Shown one piece after another: positions 18,114 through 27,166 of a stretch of DNA of 64,000 nt. Below the pieces are notes generated by a model that ran no database searches, had not been told where the DNA came from, and worked only from the letters and a program-made list of their open reading frames with translations. The translations under genes and the position numbers were made by a program. This stretch comes from JAFDVL01 sp963794955. Lineage in GTDB: Bacteria; Acidobacteriota; Blastocatellia; RBC074. Within the stretch, counting starts at the first letter, position 1; each line of letters starts with the position of its first letter. The DNA lies in the NCBI GenBank assembly GCA_963794955.1, contig CAWCGF010000002.1:186001-250000 (forward strand), read 5' to 3'.

Positions 18114-19790
18114 GGCAAGTTTCATATGCCAGCTAACAGTTCTTTGAAATGAGGTTCCTCCTCTGTATGGTTGAAGTGCGAAAACAACCGAAAGAAGAGG
18201 AGGAACGAAGCCGCCATGAAATTCATCCGGCGACCAGATTTGGACAAAGTAACCCGTATGGAAATCGCGGTGCAAGCCTTTTGCGCCCAGGGCGTGTACG
18301 GGGAGATCACGCGCTTGGCGCGGGCGTACCGCGTTTCCCGCTGGTTTGAGTATGCCTTGTTGTGGCAGTTGACCGAGTTGTTTGCGGCGTCGGGGACGGT
18401 GGCGCCAGCGCCCCGCTACACGAACGCCGACGCCGACCGGCATATTTTATTACTGCGGCTGGTGGGGCGTTGTTCGCTGGAAAGCATCGCCTGCCGCTGC
18501 GCGGAGTTGGGCTTGCCGGTGCATTCGGTGGGGTACATTTCGCAACGGCTGACGACGTTTGCACAGGCCTTGCCGCAGGAATTGCCGCGGCATCAAACTG
18601 GTGGTAGTGCTGGCGGATGAGATTTTTACGGCGGGACAGCCGATTCTGCTGACCATCGAGCCGCGTTCGTTGACGATTCTGAAGATCGAGTTGGCGACCG
18701 ATCGTGAAGCGACGACCTGGCAGCAGCACTGGCAGGAGTTGGTAGACGCGGGCTTGTTGGAACAAGTCGTGGCAGATCGCGGGACGGGCTTGGTCAAGGG
18801 CTGCGCGTTGGCGGGCTTGACGCAGCACCCTGATTTATTTCACCTGCTGCATCCGCTCGGCGTGTTTGGCGCGCGCTTTTATCGGCAGGCGCTGGCCGCG
18901 ATAGAACAGGAGTACGAACGCGGCGCGTTGGCGCTCGGCAGCACGCCAGCAGTCATTGAGCGGCGGCGCCGGGATTATGAGGCGGCGCGGCGCAAGGCCC
19001 TGGAAAAGATGCAGCGGTACGATAACTTTTGTTACTTGTGGGGCGAGTTGCGGCGGGTGCTGGAAGCCTTTGATGAGCGCGGCGCGTTGCCTGCGCTGGC
19101 GGCGCGGCAAGCCGAGATTAAGTGCCTGCTCGAATTATTGGGCACGCTGGAGAGCGCCGCGCTGCAACAGGAAGTGAAAAGTTTTGCCAGCGGGTTGGCG
19201 GGTTATTGGGGCTACTACGAGCGGTTGGCAGTAGTCTACGAAGAATTATGTGCGCAGCATCCGCCAGCTGTGGTGGCGGCGCTGGCCTCCGGTTGGCAGC
19301 GGGAACGACAAGCGACGAATAGTAAGGAGTACGGCGTGCGACAACGGCTGCAACAAGCGGCGCAGGCGGCCTACGACCAAGCCGCGCGGCTGGCCCCCGA
19401 GACGGCGTGCGCTACGCAACAAGCTGTGGTGGAGGCCTTGAGTGCAGAAGTGCGAAGTTCGTCGTTGATTGAGAATGTGAATTCCGCGCTACGCCCCTTG
19501 CTGGCCACCTGTCGCGGGCAGGTGCATCAGGAGACCTTGGAGTTGTTTGCCTACGTGCATAATCATCGGCGTTTTGTCCGCGGTCAACGTGCGGGGCGCG
19601 CGCCGCTGGAAATCCTGACCGGGCAAGTGCTGGAACAGTCCTGGCTGGAAGCCCTGCTCGCCTTGGTCTAACACGTGGCACGAGCGCAGCCTAAAACCGC
19701 CGTACCACGGCGGAAAAGGGCATCGTGTCGCAAGGCAGAAGACTGGGCAGGGAAACTGTTATCTACTTTGAGGGAGTTATGAAACTTGCC
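18114..19790 (+). mobile_element. Unclassified DDE insertion sequence, copy 1 (1,677 bp)
   Basis: The ends are inverted repeats starting GGCAAGTTTCATA. The left end at 18114 and the right end (reverse complement) at 19790 match each other over about 13 bases, with further matches (ctaacag / ataacag) inside. A second copy of exactly equal length lies at 25467-27143. It interrupts an exbB/tolQ gene. No clean target duplication was seen. Confidence 0.85.
18216..19671 (+). pseudogene. Transposase of the 1,677-bp element, copy 1 (one frameshift)
   Basis: The ATG at 18216 follows GAAGAGGAGG. The N-terminal ~125 residues (start MKFIRRPDLDKVTRMEIAVQ) are in one frame. At about 18583-18592 the frame breaks, and the rest continues in another frame from GIKLVVVLADEIFTAGQP to the TAA at 19669-19671. 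A DDE catalytic core is suggested by LADEIF, VADRGTGLVKG and SSLIENVNSALRPLL. The last block resembles the DUF6399 signature of transposases usually filed as ISNCY. A long charged helical region (residues ~230-400) separates the second D from the E. The N-terminal segment could bind the ends. Confidence 0.8.
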
Positions 19791-20243
19791 GTCGAGCGTT
19801 GCAGCGGCACGAGCGTGGCCGCGGTCGAGCAGGAATCCACGGCTCTTCTTCCTCATGGCGCTGGAAAGCATCTTGACGAAACCTGAGCAGAGTGACGCTT
19901 GGCGCAGCAAGGCGCGGAGCGCGCGACGAAGTTTGCGCCGCAAGTGAATCGCGCAGAAAGCTATGTGGCGTTGCTGGATCGCGTTGTGCTAGTTGCTCTT
20001 GTCGCCGCGCTCGGAAGCGGAGGTCTTAGCGAGCTGCACCACCTCTTTGGCAAGAATCCGACCTTGCAACGACTCGGTCGGCAATTCATTCAGGCACCGT
20101 TAAATTATTCAAAGACCGTGCGTTACTTGAAGTATCGCAAAGAAGGTGCAGGTCTTAATTCAATGCCATTGCCCGTTCAGGGCAGAGCTTCTTAACCTAG
20201 CCGAGCATGCTCTTCACGGAAACTCTTTCAGCTCTTCCTCGAC
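19791..20243. other. Residual host DNA between two insertion sequences
   Basis: About 450 bases lie between the 1,677-bp element and the first IS630 element. A plus-strand open frame at 19899-20195 (98 codons) contains a hydrophobic stretch (VVLVALVAALGSGGL) but no family I recognise. The minus strand should hold the missing 5' part of exbB if the insertion was simple, but no TM1-like sequence is in a usable frame. Probably decayed or rearranged. Confidence 0.45.
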
Positions 20244-20245
20244 TA

Positions 20246-21437
20246 GTGTTCAGTCAAGGTTGAGTTGACGGGTAGAGGAATCATAACAGAATGGCTGTTA
20301 TGAATAGACTACCTTGTGACCTTAAGCGGAGAAGAACAGGAAAAGCTGCGCGAAATGATTGCCAAGCGCAGCCAGTAAAGCAGAAATTGTGAAACGCGCC
20401 AATGTGCTGTTAAGTCTGGATGAAGATTGGGCAGGCGGGCGCTTAGCTGATGACGACGTCCGGCAGCAATACCACGTCGGACAACGGCTCATTGAACGTT
20501 TGCGCCAGCGCTTTGTGCTGAGAGAGCTTTGAGGCAGCGCTGCACGGACAGCCAGCAAACACGCTACAAGGAAAAGACTTTTGATGGACGCGTGGAAGCG
20601 CACTTGATTGCCCTGCGGTGTTCGAGCGCGCCGGAAGGGTATCAAAAATGGAGTTTGCGCTTATTGGCGGAGACGTTGGCGAGAATGGGGCGGTGGCGTC
20701 GATTTCGCACGAAAGTGTGCGCCAGTTGCTAAAAAAAACGAACTGAAGCCGTGGCAGGTGAAAGAAGGGCTAATCCCGACGGCGGAGCCGGAGTTTGTCT
20801 GTGCGATGGAAACGGTGCTGGATGTCTATGAGCGCCCGTATGATGCGCACAACCCGATGGTCTGCCTGGATGAATCGCCGCAGCAATTGGTGAGTGAAGT
20901 GCGCGCGGGCTTTACGGATGCGAAAGGCGTACAGTACCAGGACTTTGAGTACAAACGGGAATGGGTGGCCGATCTCTATTTGGTGTGCGAACCGTTGCAA
21001 GGGCGGCGGGAAATCTTCGTCAAAGAGAATCACAAGCGGCTCAATTGGACCGAGGTGATTCGTGTCATTGCCGAAGAAATGTATCCGCAGGCCAAGAAGA
21101 TTACGATTGTGCAGGACAATTTGTCGGCCCACAAACCGAGTGCGTTGTATGAACTCCTGCCCGCCGAGCAAGCGCGCGCGATTTTGCGGCGCCTCGAATT
21201 TGTGCAGACGCCGAAGCACGGTTCGTGGCTGAATATGGCAGAGATCGAATTAGGGTTATTAAAACGCGTGGGCTTGACCACGCGGGTGGGGAGTCGGGAA
21301 GCATTGAAAAACCAAATAGCGGTGTATCAAACGAACCGCAATACGAAACAGACGAAAATCCATTGGCAGTTCACGACCAAAGATGCGCGAGTCAAATTGA
21401 AACGACTCTACCCGTTAATTGAACCTTGACTGAACAC
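20246..21437 (+). mobile_element. IS630-family insertion sequence E, TA-flanked
   Basis: The terminal inverted repeats begin GTGTTCAGTCAAGGTT and match over about 28 bases with few mismatches (left 20246, right end 21437). TA dinucleotides flank both sides (20244-20245 and 21438-21439), the target duplication typical of IS630. The right TA is shared with the next IS630 element. Confidence 0.88.
20330..21429 (+). pseudogene. IS630-family transposase (element E), N-terminal half broken by frameshifts
   Basis: The catalytic half from about 20738 is intact: VCLDESPQQLVSEV (first D), IVQDNLSAHKPSAL (second D) and KHGSWLNMAEIELGLL (E), ending WQFTTKDARVKLKRLYP. Upstream, recognisable helix-turn-helix segments (AEIVKRANVLLSLDED, EGYQKWSLRLLAETLA, SHESVRQLLKK) are spread over different frames with stops between them. 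At least three indels have accumulated, so the element is dead unless complemented. Confidence 0.85.
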
Positions 21438-21439
21438 TA

Positions 21440-22808
21440 GTGGAGCTTTCCTAAAGTTCTACCCCTGGTTAAATCTGAAGCGGTCGTCCTTTGTACGTCC
21501 ACTTGAAGGGCTTCGCCAGCGTGGCATTGAAGTATTCGATAAACGCGAGAAGGCGGGTGCGTAGTTCTTCGGTGGAAGTGAAGGAACCACGTTTGAGCAA
21601 GCGGCGCACGAGAATGCTGAACCAAAGTTCGATCTGGTTCAGCCAGGAACAGTGTTTGGGCGTGTACACAAAACGAATGCGATGCGTCGGGTCGCTTAGG
21701 TACGCCGCCCGCGTCGCCATCGAGCGCAGGATGCCGCACGTCTCTTTTTTGCCCAGGTCTTGCGCCGCGCCGATTTGTTGGGCGACCCACTCCACCAGCC
21801 CGGCGGATTGGTGCGTATTGAGTTGGTCGGTGACGAAAATCCATTGCGCTTTCTCATCGGTCGCCACCGTTTGCGCGAGGTGGTGGACGAAATCCACTTC
21901 GGGGCGCGTGTCGCCGATGGTCGGAGCCAGTTGTTTGCCGGTCGCCACTTCGTGATTGGCGATCAGGCATTGCGTGCCGTGGCGAATGTATTCGTACTCT
22001 TGCCGCGCGCAACGTCCTGCTTGTCCGGCCACGCCGGGCTGGGCGGGTTTGGTCGGCGCAGCGCGTTCTAGCGCCTGGATGCCGGTCTTTTCATCCGTAC
22101 TCATTAAATGGATGCCTTGCGCGTGCCATTGCGGCGCGGCTTCGTACACGTCGCAGACCGTTTTGACTTGCGCGTCGAACTCCGGTGTATTTCGTTGCGG
22201 CGCGTTGAGCCAACCTTCGACGTGATGCAGATCAAGGTCGGCCTGATTTTAAAAAACGCCCGACAGTAGTTGGGGAAATGCGTTCCGCGAGGTCGCGTTT
22301 GACGACTTCGGCAGCGAGTTCCGGCGGTGTCCAATGCGTGACCGGCAGCCCGCTCGCCTGCGGGTCTTCACACGAGAGCGCGAGCATCTGGACGATTTGT
22401 TCTGCCGTAAACGTCGCGGGGGTACCGCTGCGGGGCAAGTCTTGCAAACCGGCGACGAGGAGTTCGCTTAACTGCGCGTCGGTGGCTTCCGTGGTTTCGG
22501 CGTGCGCTAACTTCCGCGCGAGTTCGCCCCAGCGCGTCCGCCACTTGCGGACGACGGCACGATCTGCGGCTTGGGTACGGGCCACGGCGTTATGGCCGAC
22601 GCCGTCGGCCATGGCCAGTAGCAGTTCGGCGCGTTGGACTTGCCGATAAGCGGCACTGCGTTGCCGCGCCAGCGCCGCCACCAGCAGACGTACGCGCGCC
22701 GACAACTTGAGCGGCGCAGAAGTTTGATTGGGCATGCTAGGATTCCTTTCATCCCCAGTCTGACATGGGCTTCAAAAAACAAGGGGAAGGACTTCAGGAA
22801 AGCTCCAC
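21440..22808 (-). mobile_element. IS630-family insertion sequence D, abutting element E
   Basis: The inverted repeats begin GTGGAGCTTTCCT and match over about 20 bases (left end 21440, right end 22808). TA flanks at 21438-21439 and 22809-22810. The left TA is also the right target duplication of element E, so D most likely inserted into the TA created by E (or the reverse). Confidence 0.88.
21469..22735 (-). pseudogene. IS630-family transposase (element D), one frameshift
   Basis: On the minus strand the ATG at 22735 opens a helix-turn-helix N-terminal domain (RVRLLVAALARQRSAAYRQV) through PTTVGRFLK. The frame then breaks at about 22245-22250, where one extra T sits in an A/T run. The continuation in the next frame reads ADLDLHHVEGWLN, then STDEKTGIQALER (first D), FVTDQLNTHQSAGLVEWV (second D) and KHCSWLNQIELWFSILVRR (E) to the stop at 21469. 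Restoring one base gives a single protein of about 420 residues. Programmed slippage cannot be excluded, but a simple indel is more likely. Confidence 0.85.
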
Positions 22809-22866
22809 TAGTGCCGCGCGCTGGATACCGTGGGCGCGGCCTTGGCTCATTCAAACAAGACGCCAC

Positions 22867-22989
22867 TTAAATCGCTGACAAGGCGAGCGATACCAGCACG
22901 ACAAACAGAAAACCGATAAGCTGGCACAACACAATTAACCACAAAAGGCGCTTTTGATCGGACGAAATGGATTCGTGTTTTGATGGCAT
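22867..22989 (-). CDS. Small single-span membrane protein, hypothetical
   Basis: A 40-residue frame starting ATG at 22989 with GGGAGATGATTG upstream. After a charged N-terminus (MPSKHESISSDQKR) comes one hydrophobic span, LLWLIVLCQLIGFLFVVLVS. It ends at a TAA at 22867-22869. The ribosome-binding site plus the amphipathic-then-hydrophobic layout makes it plausible as a real small membrane protein. No family is recognised. It sits just outside element D. Confidence 0.45.
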   Translation of the reverse strand: MPSKHESISSDQKRLLWLIVLCQLIGFLFVVLVSLALSAI

Positions 22990-23295
22990 CAATCATCTCC
23001 CGGAAGAGGCCGAACAAACCAGTCTGCCAACGGGCAACCGGAAATTCACGGCATGTCATGGATCAGGCACAGTTAACGTTCTTGAGGGTAGGGAGCAAAG
23101 ATTGGGCACAGAAATCATCATTGCAAATACAAATCAACGATGACAATTTATTTGATTCACCAATGAACGGGACGCGGGGATCATACGCCAATAAGATGGA
23201 TTCGCCAACGGCTTATGCCCGAAATTGCGCGGAGAAACGGGAAATATTTTGCCGCAACAATCGCACCGCTAAGGGCAGATGGAGGCGTCACGGGG
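22990..23295. other. Intergenic stretch with no feature seen
   Basis: Rather AT-rich sequence between the small membrane protein and the membrane-anchored protein. No coding frame, hairpin or repeat stood out. Confidence 0.4.
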
Positions 23296-23847
23296 TTAAT
23301 CCAGGACGCGCCAGGATTTCAAGGTGAACACGGCAGTGCTCGCGTCTTTATGTGGCAAGCCATCGTTGATTTCCAGGATTTGCATCTTCTTTGGCGCAAT
23401 AACTTTTTGGCTCGTCTGCTCGGTCACGCCGAGTTTATTGTCACGTGTGACTTGCTTCCCGGTCACGGCGTAGTAGCGAATTTCGTACTTGATGTCGCTA
23501 ATCTTCCGCTCGCTATTATTCCTGAAGGTGACTTGCCAAACGGCATCTGTTTCCAACTCGCCCTTCTCCCAGTCAGCTTCGATCACTTCCAAGTCAGGCT
23601 TCTCCTCTGCTGTAGCGCGGCTTGGGCTGGGGGCGGTCATTGCTTTGCCCTTGGGCGCAGCGCCGGACACTCTGGAGGTTTTGGCGATGGCGAGCGAACT
23701 GGATGATTTAGTCTTCTGGGAGATTCGATTCGCAAGCAAGCTAAGAAAGCCGCACATGGCGCACAGTCCGATAAAACTGCCCACGACCAGCAGCAGCAGT
23801 TTTGTGTTTGAAGTATCTTTTATTTGTGGTGGTAGTGGCTGGTTCAT
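23296..23847 (-). CDS. Membrane-anchored protein of unknown function
   Basis: A 183-residue protein with one N-terminal transmembrane segment (LLLLVVGSFIGLCAMCGFLS, residues ~19-38). A low-complexity Ser/Ala/Lys linker follows, then a C-terminal beta-rich domain (DLEVIEADWEKGELETDAVW through QVTFRNNSERKISDIKYEI and ending LKSWRVLD). The domain looks like an immunoglobulin-type or FxLYD-like fold that often sits outside the membrane. No function is recognised. It is an island of intact host sequence inside the IS-rich region. Confidence 0.75.
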   Translation of the reverse strand: MNQPLPPQIKDTSNTKLLLLVVGSFIGLCAMCGFLSLLANRISQKTKSSSSLAIAKTSRVSGAAPKGKAMTAPSPSRATAEEKPDLEVIEADWEKGELETDAVWQVTFRNNSERKISDIKYEIRYYAVTGKQVTRDNKLGVTEQTSQKVIAPKKMQILEINDGLPHKDASTAVFTLKSWRVLD

Positions 23848-24286
23848 AGCGAGAAATTCCTTTACCGATAGCTGCTTCTTTTCTCACTGGCACCTTTAAG
23901 CTTCCGCCGTCGAGCAATATGTGGTTGCGCGCGCAGCCAGGCCAGTGGAAAAGAGATGAGAATCCGGGGAGAGAATAAATTTGCCCCTAATCGAAGTTCT
24001 GCGAGGCGTAGTCATTGGGTATTTGCTTTTTTCGATGGGAGTTTTTCGGGACGGGTTGAACTTCTATTTGCTGCCGAGGCATGCGCAGTTTACGCTTACT
24101 GGTTTTCGCTGACAAGACTAATGTGATCAGTGCTTTTACGAAATGCGAAGAAAGCCAGGCAACTTGACGAACACACAAGGGCAAGGCAGAATGGCGGCAC
24201 AAAAGATGGATTTGACTGTGTCAGTGCGGGATTGCCTTCCAACGTAGTCGCCCCGCAGGAAACGGTCAGGTTTTAGTTTTTTCTGT
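23848..24286. other. Intergenic region upstream of tRNA-Arg
   Basis: About 440 bases. A minus-strand frame at 23987-24202 (71 codons, ending NDYASQNFD) has no clear ribosome-binding site and no recognised features, so I leave it uncalled. The tRNA promoter is expected close to 24250 but no strong boxes were seen. Confidence 0.4.
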
Positions 24287-24363
24287 GCGCCCGTAGCTCA
24301 GATGGATAGAGCAGCAGACTTCGAATCTGCGGGTCGGGAGTTCGAATCTCTCCGGGCGTACCA
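24287..24363 (+). tRNA. tRNA-Arg (anticodon TCG)
   Basis: The 77 bases fold as a canonical tRNA. The acceptor stem gcgcccg pairs with cgggcgt (one G-U pair). The D-arm starts agctcagatggatagagc, the anticodon stem cagac/atctg encloses loop ttcgaa-type anticodon TCG, and the T-arm is gggagttcgaatctctc-like. The discriminator A is followed by an encoded CCA at 24361-24363. Confidence 0.95.
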
Positions 24364-24379
24364 ATTAAATCAAGCACTT

Positions 24380-24405
24380 ACAGGCATCCGCGCGATGCCT
24401 GTTTT
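24380..24405 (+). terminator. Rho-independent terminator after tRNA-Arg
   Basis: The stem acaggcat/atgcctgt (24380-24387 and 24395-24402) has a 7-base loop and is followed by a T-rich stretch (tttgcttt). It is located 17 bases past the tRNA. Confidence 0.75.
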
Positions 24406-24410
24406 GCTTT

Positions 24411-24452
24411 ATGGACACATTCGTGGACACATTGAAGATGAACCTCCATTGA
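24411..24452 (+). pseudogene. Possible integrase 5' remnant next to tRNA
   Basis: A 13-codon frame MDTFVDTLKMNLH with the repeated tggacacatt motif directly follows the tRNA terminator. Many tRNA-targeted phage or island integrases start with such a repeated Asp-Thr-Phe leader just past the attachment tRNA. Only the start is present and nothing further is integrase-like, so this is a weak call. Confidence 0.25.
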
Positions 24453-24716
24453 CCACCAACTCTCGCCACAAACAATTGCTGATAGCCAGTCGGGGGATTC
24501 GCCTGCGCGAGCTACTTTTCTTCTTGTCCGTCTTTCCGCCACGCTGTTGCTGAAAGAGTCATGACGGTTCGTGCCGCTACCAGCGATTATCCGGCATTTT
24601 TTCCGACCATATTGTCATTTCGCCTCGTCCCGTCAGCAAAGGTGTCGTTTGCAATTGGGTCCTCACAACTCCGATGTCATACCCTTTCAACTTAACAAAT
24701 ATGCAATAATAGAAGA

Positions 24717-25372
24717 ATGAACAAAGCAGTGCCAAAAATAAAAGAAACAGCCGAAGAAATCCGAGAAATGCTCAAGCAGGAGTCGCAAGTCAAAAAGCAA
24801 AACCGCCTGCAAGCCTTGTATCTGATCGTAAAAAAGGAAGCCAAGTCCAGAAGTAAAGTAGCGCAAATGCTCGGTTTTAATCGGAATAGTGTTTCCGCTT
24901 GGTTCGCTTTATATGAAGCCGGCGGCTTGGCAAAGATGTTGGAAATACACAAACCCAGCGGCGCCACTCCGTAGATGACGACCGCCGCCATCGCCGCAAT
25001 AGAAGAGATTTTAGCCACGGAGAAAGGCTTTCGGACTTACAAAGAAATCCATCAAATGGTGGTCAAAAACCATCAAATCGAGATTGGCTATGGCGGCGTG
25101 CATAAATTGGTGCGGTATAAATTAGAAGCCAAAGCGAAGAGTCCGCGTCCCAGCAATCCCAAAAAAAAGAGGCTGAAGTCAGCGCGTTTCGCGCCGGGAT
25201 CGGAGCCCAGTTGAAAGAGGTAATCACAGAAAAAGGAGCCAACTACGACCAAATCAGGCTGTGGACACAAGATGAAACCAGAATCGGATTGCTGCCGATC
25301 CACCGGAAAAGAATTACCGCCAAAGGAGTGCGACCACTGATCAGTGCGGAAATTAAGTACAGTGTAAATTAA
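24717..25372 (+). pseudogene. IS630-family transposase fragment F with internal stop and A8 slippery run
   Basis: The N-terminal helix-turn-helix part (SRSKVAQMLGFNRNSVSAWF) is followed by TAG at 24972-24974. The same frame resumes with IEEILATEKGFRTYKEI. At the run of eight A's (25161-25168) the reading frame must shift by -1 to continue as LKEVITEKGANYDQIRLW, then TQDETRIGLLPI (first catalytic D). An A-rich slippery run giving -1 shift is known in several IS families, so this shift may be natural, whereas the TAG is damage. The sequence stops at TAA 25370-25372, lacking the second D and the E. Confidence 0.75.
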
Positions 25373-25466
25373 GTTTTCTTGTACTTAATATTATCAGGAT
25401 GGACCTTCTCATAATGGCGGTTCAGCTTCGTGCGCGCGGTCTCAACTGAAAATTGCCAGTTGATTT
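25369..25466 (-). pseudogene. C-terminal scrap of another IS630-family transposase
   Basis: On the minus strand the frame reads INWQFSVETARTKLNRHYEK, ending DNIKYKKT and a TAA at 25369-25371. This matches the tail of the element-E transposase (IHWQFTTKDARVKLKRLYP). It is cut at 25466 by the left end of the second 1,677-bp element. Its end overlaps that of fragment F on the other strand. Confidence 0.65.
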
Positions 25467-27143
25467 GGCAAGTTTCATATGCCAGCTAACAGTTCTTTGA
25501 AATGAGGTTCCTCCTCTGTATGGTTGAAGTGCGAAAACAACCGAAAGAAGAGGAGGGAACGGAGCCGCCATGAAATTCATCCGGCGACCAGATTTGGACA
25601 AAGTAACCCGTATGGAAATCGCGGTGCAAGCCTTTTGCGCCCAGGGCGTGTACGGGGAGATCACGCGCTTGGCGCGGGCGTACCGCGTTTCCCGCTGGTT
25701 TGAGTATGCCTTGTTGTGGCAGTTGACCGAGTTGTTTGCGGCGTCGGGGACGGTGGCGCCAGCGCCCCGCTACACGAACGCCGACGCCGACCGGCATATT
25801 TTATTACTGCGGCTGGTGGGGCGTTGTTCGCTGGAAAGCATCGCCTGCCGCTGCGCGGAGTTGGGCTTGCCGGTGCATTCGGTGGGGTACATTTCGCAAC
25901 GGCTGACGACGTTTGCACAGGCCTTGCCGCAGGAATTGCCTGCGGCATCAAACTGGTGGTAGTGCTGGCGGATGAGATTTTTACGGCGGGACAGCCGATT
26001 CTGCTGACCATCGAGCCGCGTTCGTTGACGATTCTGAAGATCGAGTTGGCGACCGATCGTGAAGCGACGACCTGGCAGCAGCACTGGCAGGAGTTGGTAG
26101 ACGCGGGCTTGTTGGAACAAGTCGTGGCAGATCGCGGGACGGGCTTGGTCAAGGGCTGCGCGTTGGCGGGCTTGACGCAGCACCCTGATTTATTTCACCT
26201 GCTGCATCCGCTCGGCGTGTTTGGCGCGCGCTTTTATCGGCAGGCGCTGGCCGCGATAGAACAGGAGTATCGAACGCGGAGTCTTGGCGCTAGGACGTAC
26301 GCCAGAGGTGGTGGCGCGGCGCCAGGCGGAGTACGACGCGGCGCGCGCAACGGCGGCGGAAAAGGTGCAGCGCTACGACGACTTTTGCTATCTGTGGCAG
26401 GAGTTGCGCCGGTTGCTGGAACCGTTTGACGCAGCGGGAGCGCTGCCCGCGTTGACGCAACGGCAGGCGGAGATCGCGTGCGTGCTCGCGTTGTTCCAGC
26501 AGTCGGGACACGCGCCGTTGACGGCAGCGGCGGCCAGTTTCGCGCACGGGCTGACGGGGTACTGGGGCTATGACGAACGGCTGGCGGTGGTCTACGAAAC
26601 GTTGTGCGCGCAGCATCCGCGCGCGGCGGTGGCGGCGCTGGCCTGCGGCTGGCAACGGGAACGGCAAGCGACCAACAGCAAAGAGTATGGCGCGCGGCAA
26701 CGGCTGCAAGCCGCGGCGCAGGCGGCTTACGATGAAGCGGCGCGGCTTGCGCCGACCGACGCAGCGGCCCGTCAGGACGCCGTGCGAGAAGCCTTGAGCG
26801 CGGAGATACGGAGTTCATCGTTGATCGAGAATGTGAACTCCGCCTTGCGCCTGCTGTTGGACACGAGCCGCGGACAAGTGCGGCAGGAGACCTTGGATTT
26901 GTTTGCCTGGGTGCATAACCATCGGCCTTTTACGCGCGGCCAACGCGCCGGCCGCGCGCCGCTGGAAATCCTGACGGGAGAACCGCTGGCACAACCCTGG
27001 TTGGATGAACTCCTGTCACTGCGCTAATGACGGCACGACACCACCTGCGAACCGCCGACGGCGGCGGAATCGGGCTTCTGTCTCACGGCTGAAGACTAGG
27101 CAGTCAAACTGTTAGCTACTTTGGGCGAGTTATAAAACTTGCC
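25467..27143 (+). mobile_element. Unclassified DDE insertion sequence, copy 2 (1,677 bp)
   Basis: Same length and termini as the copy at 18114-19790 (left end ggcaagtttcata, right end reverse complement ggcaagttttata). The first ~800 bases are almost identical to copy 1, while the remainder is clearly diverged. It inserted into an IS630 remnant. No matching target duplication was found. Confidence 0.85.
25570..27027 (+). pseudogene. Transposase of the 1,677-bp element, copy 2 (two frameshifts)
   Basis: The N-terminal frame from ATG 25570 ends at a TAG (25960-25962) just after a 9-bp inverted repeat at 25925-25947. The next frame carries VVVLADEIFTAGQP up to about 26270, where a T insertion (gagtatcgaacg) breaks it. 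The third frame runs from about 26284 to the TAA at 27025-27027 with SSLIENVNSALRLLL. The second break coincides with the point where sequence identity to copy 1 ends. The catalytic blocks are as in copy 1. Confidence 0.8.
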
Positions 27144-27166
27144 CATAAATCGTTCTTTACACAATA

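Noticed and set aside
19899..20195. 98-codon frame between two insertion sequences
   Set aside because: No start signal and no recognised family; could not be linked to the missing exbB 5' part.
23987..24202. 71-codon minus-strand frame ahead of tRNA-Arg
   Set aside because: No ribosome-binding site or family resemblance; kept only as a note in the intergenic entry.
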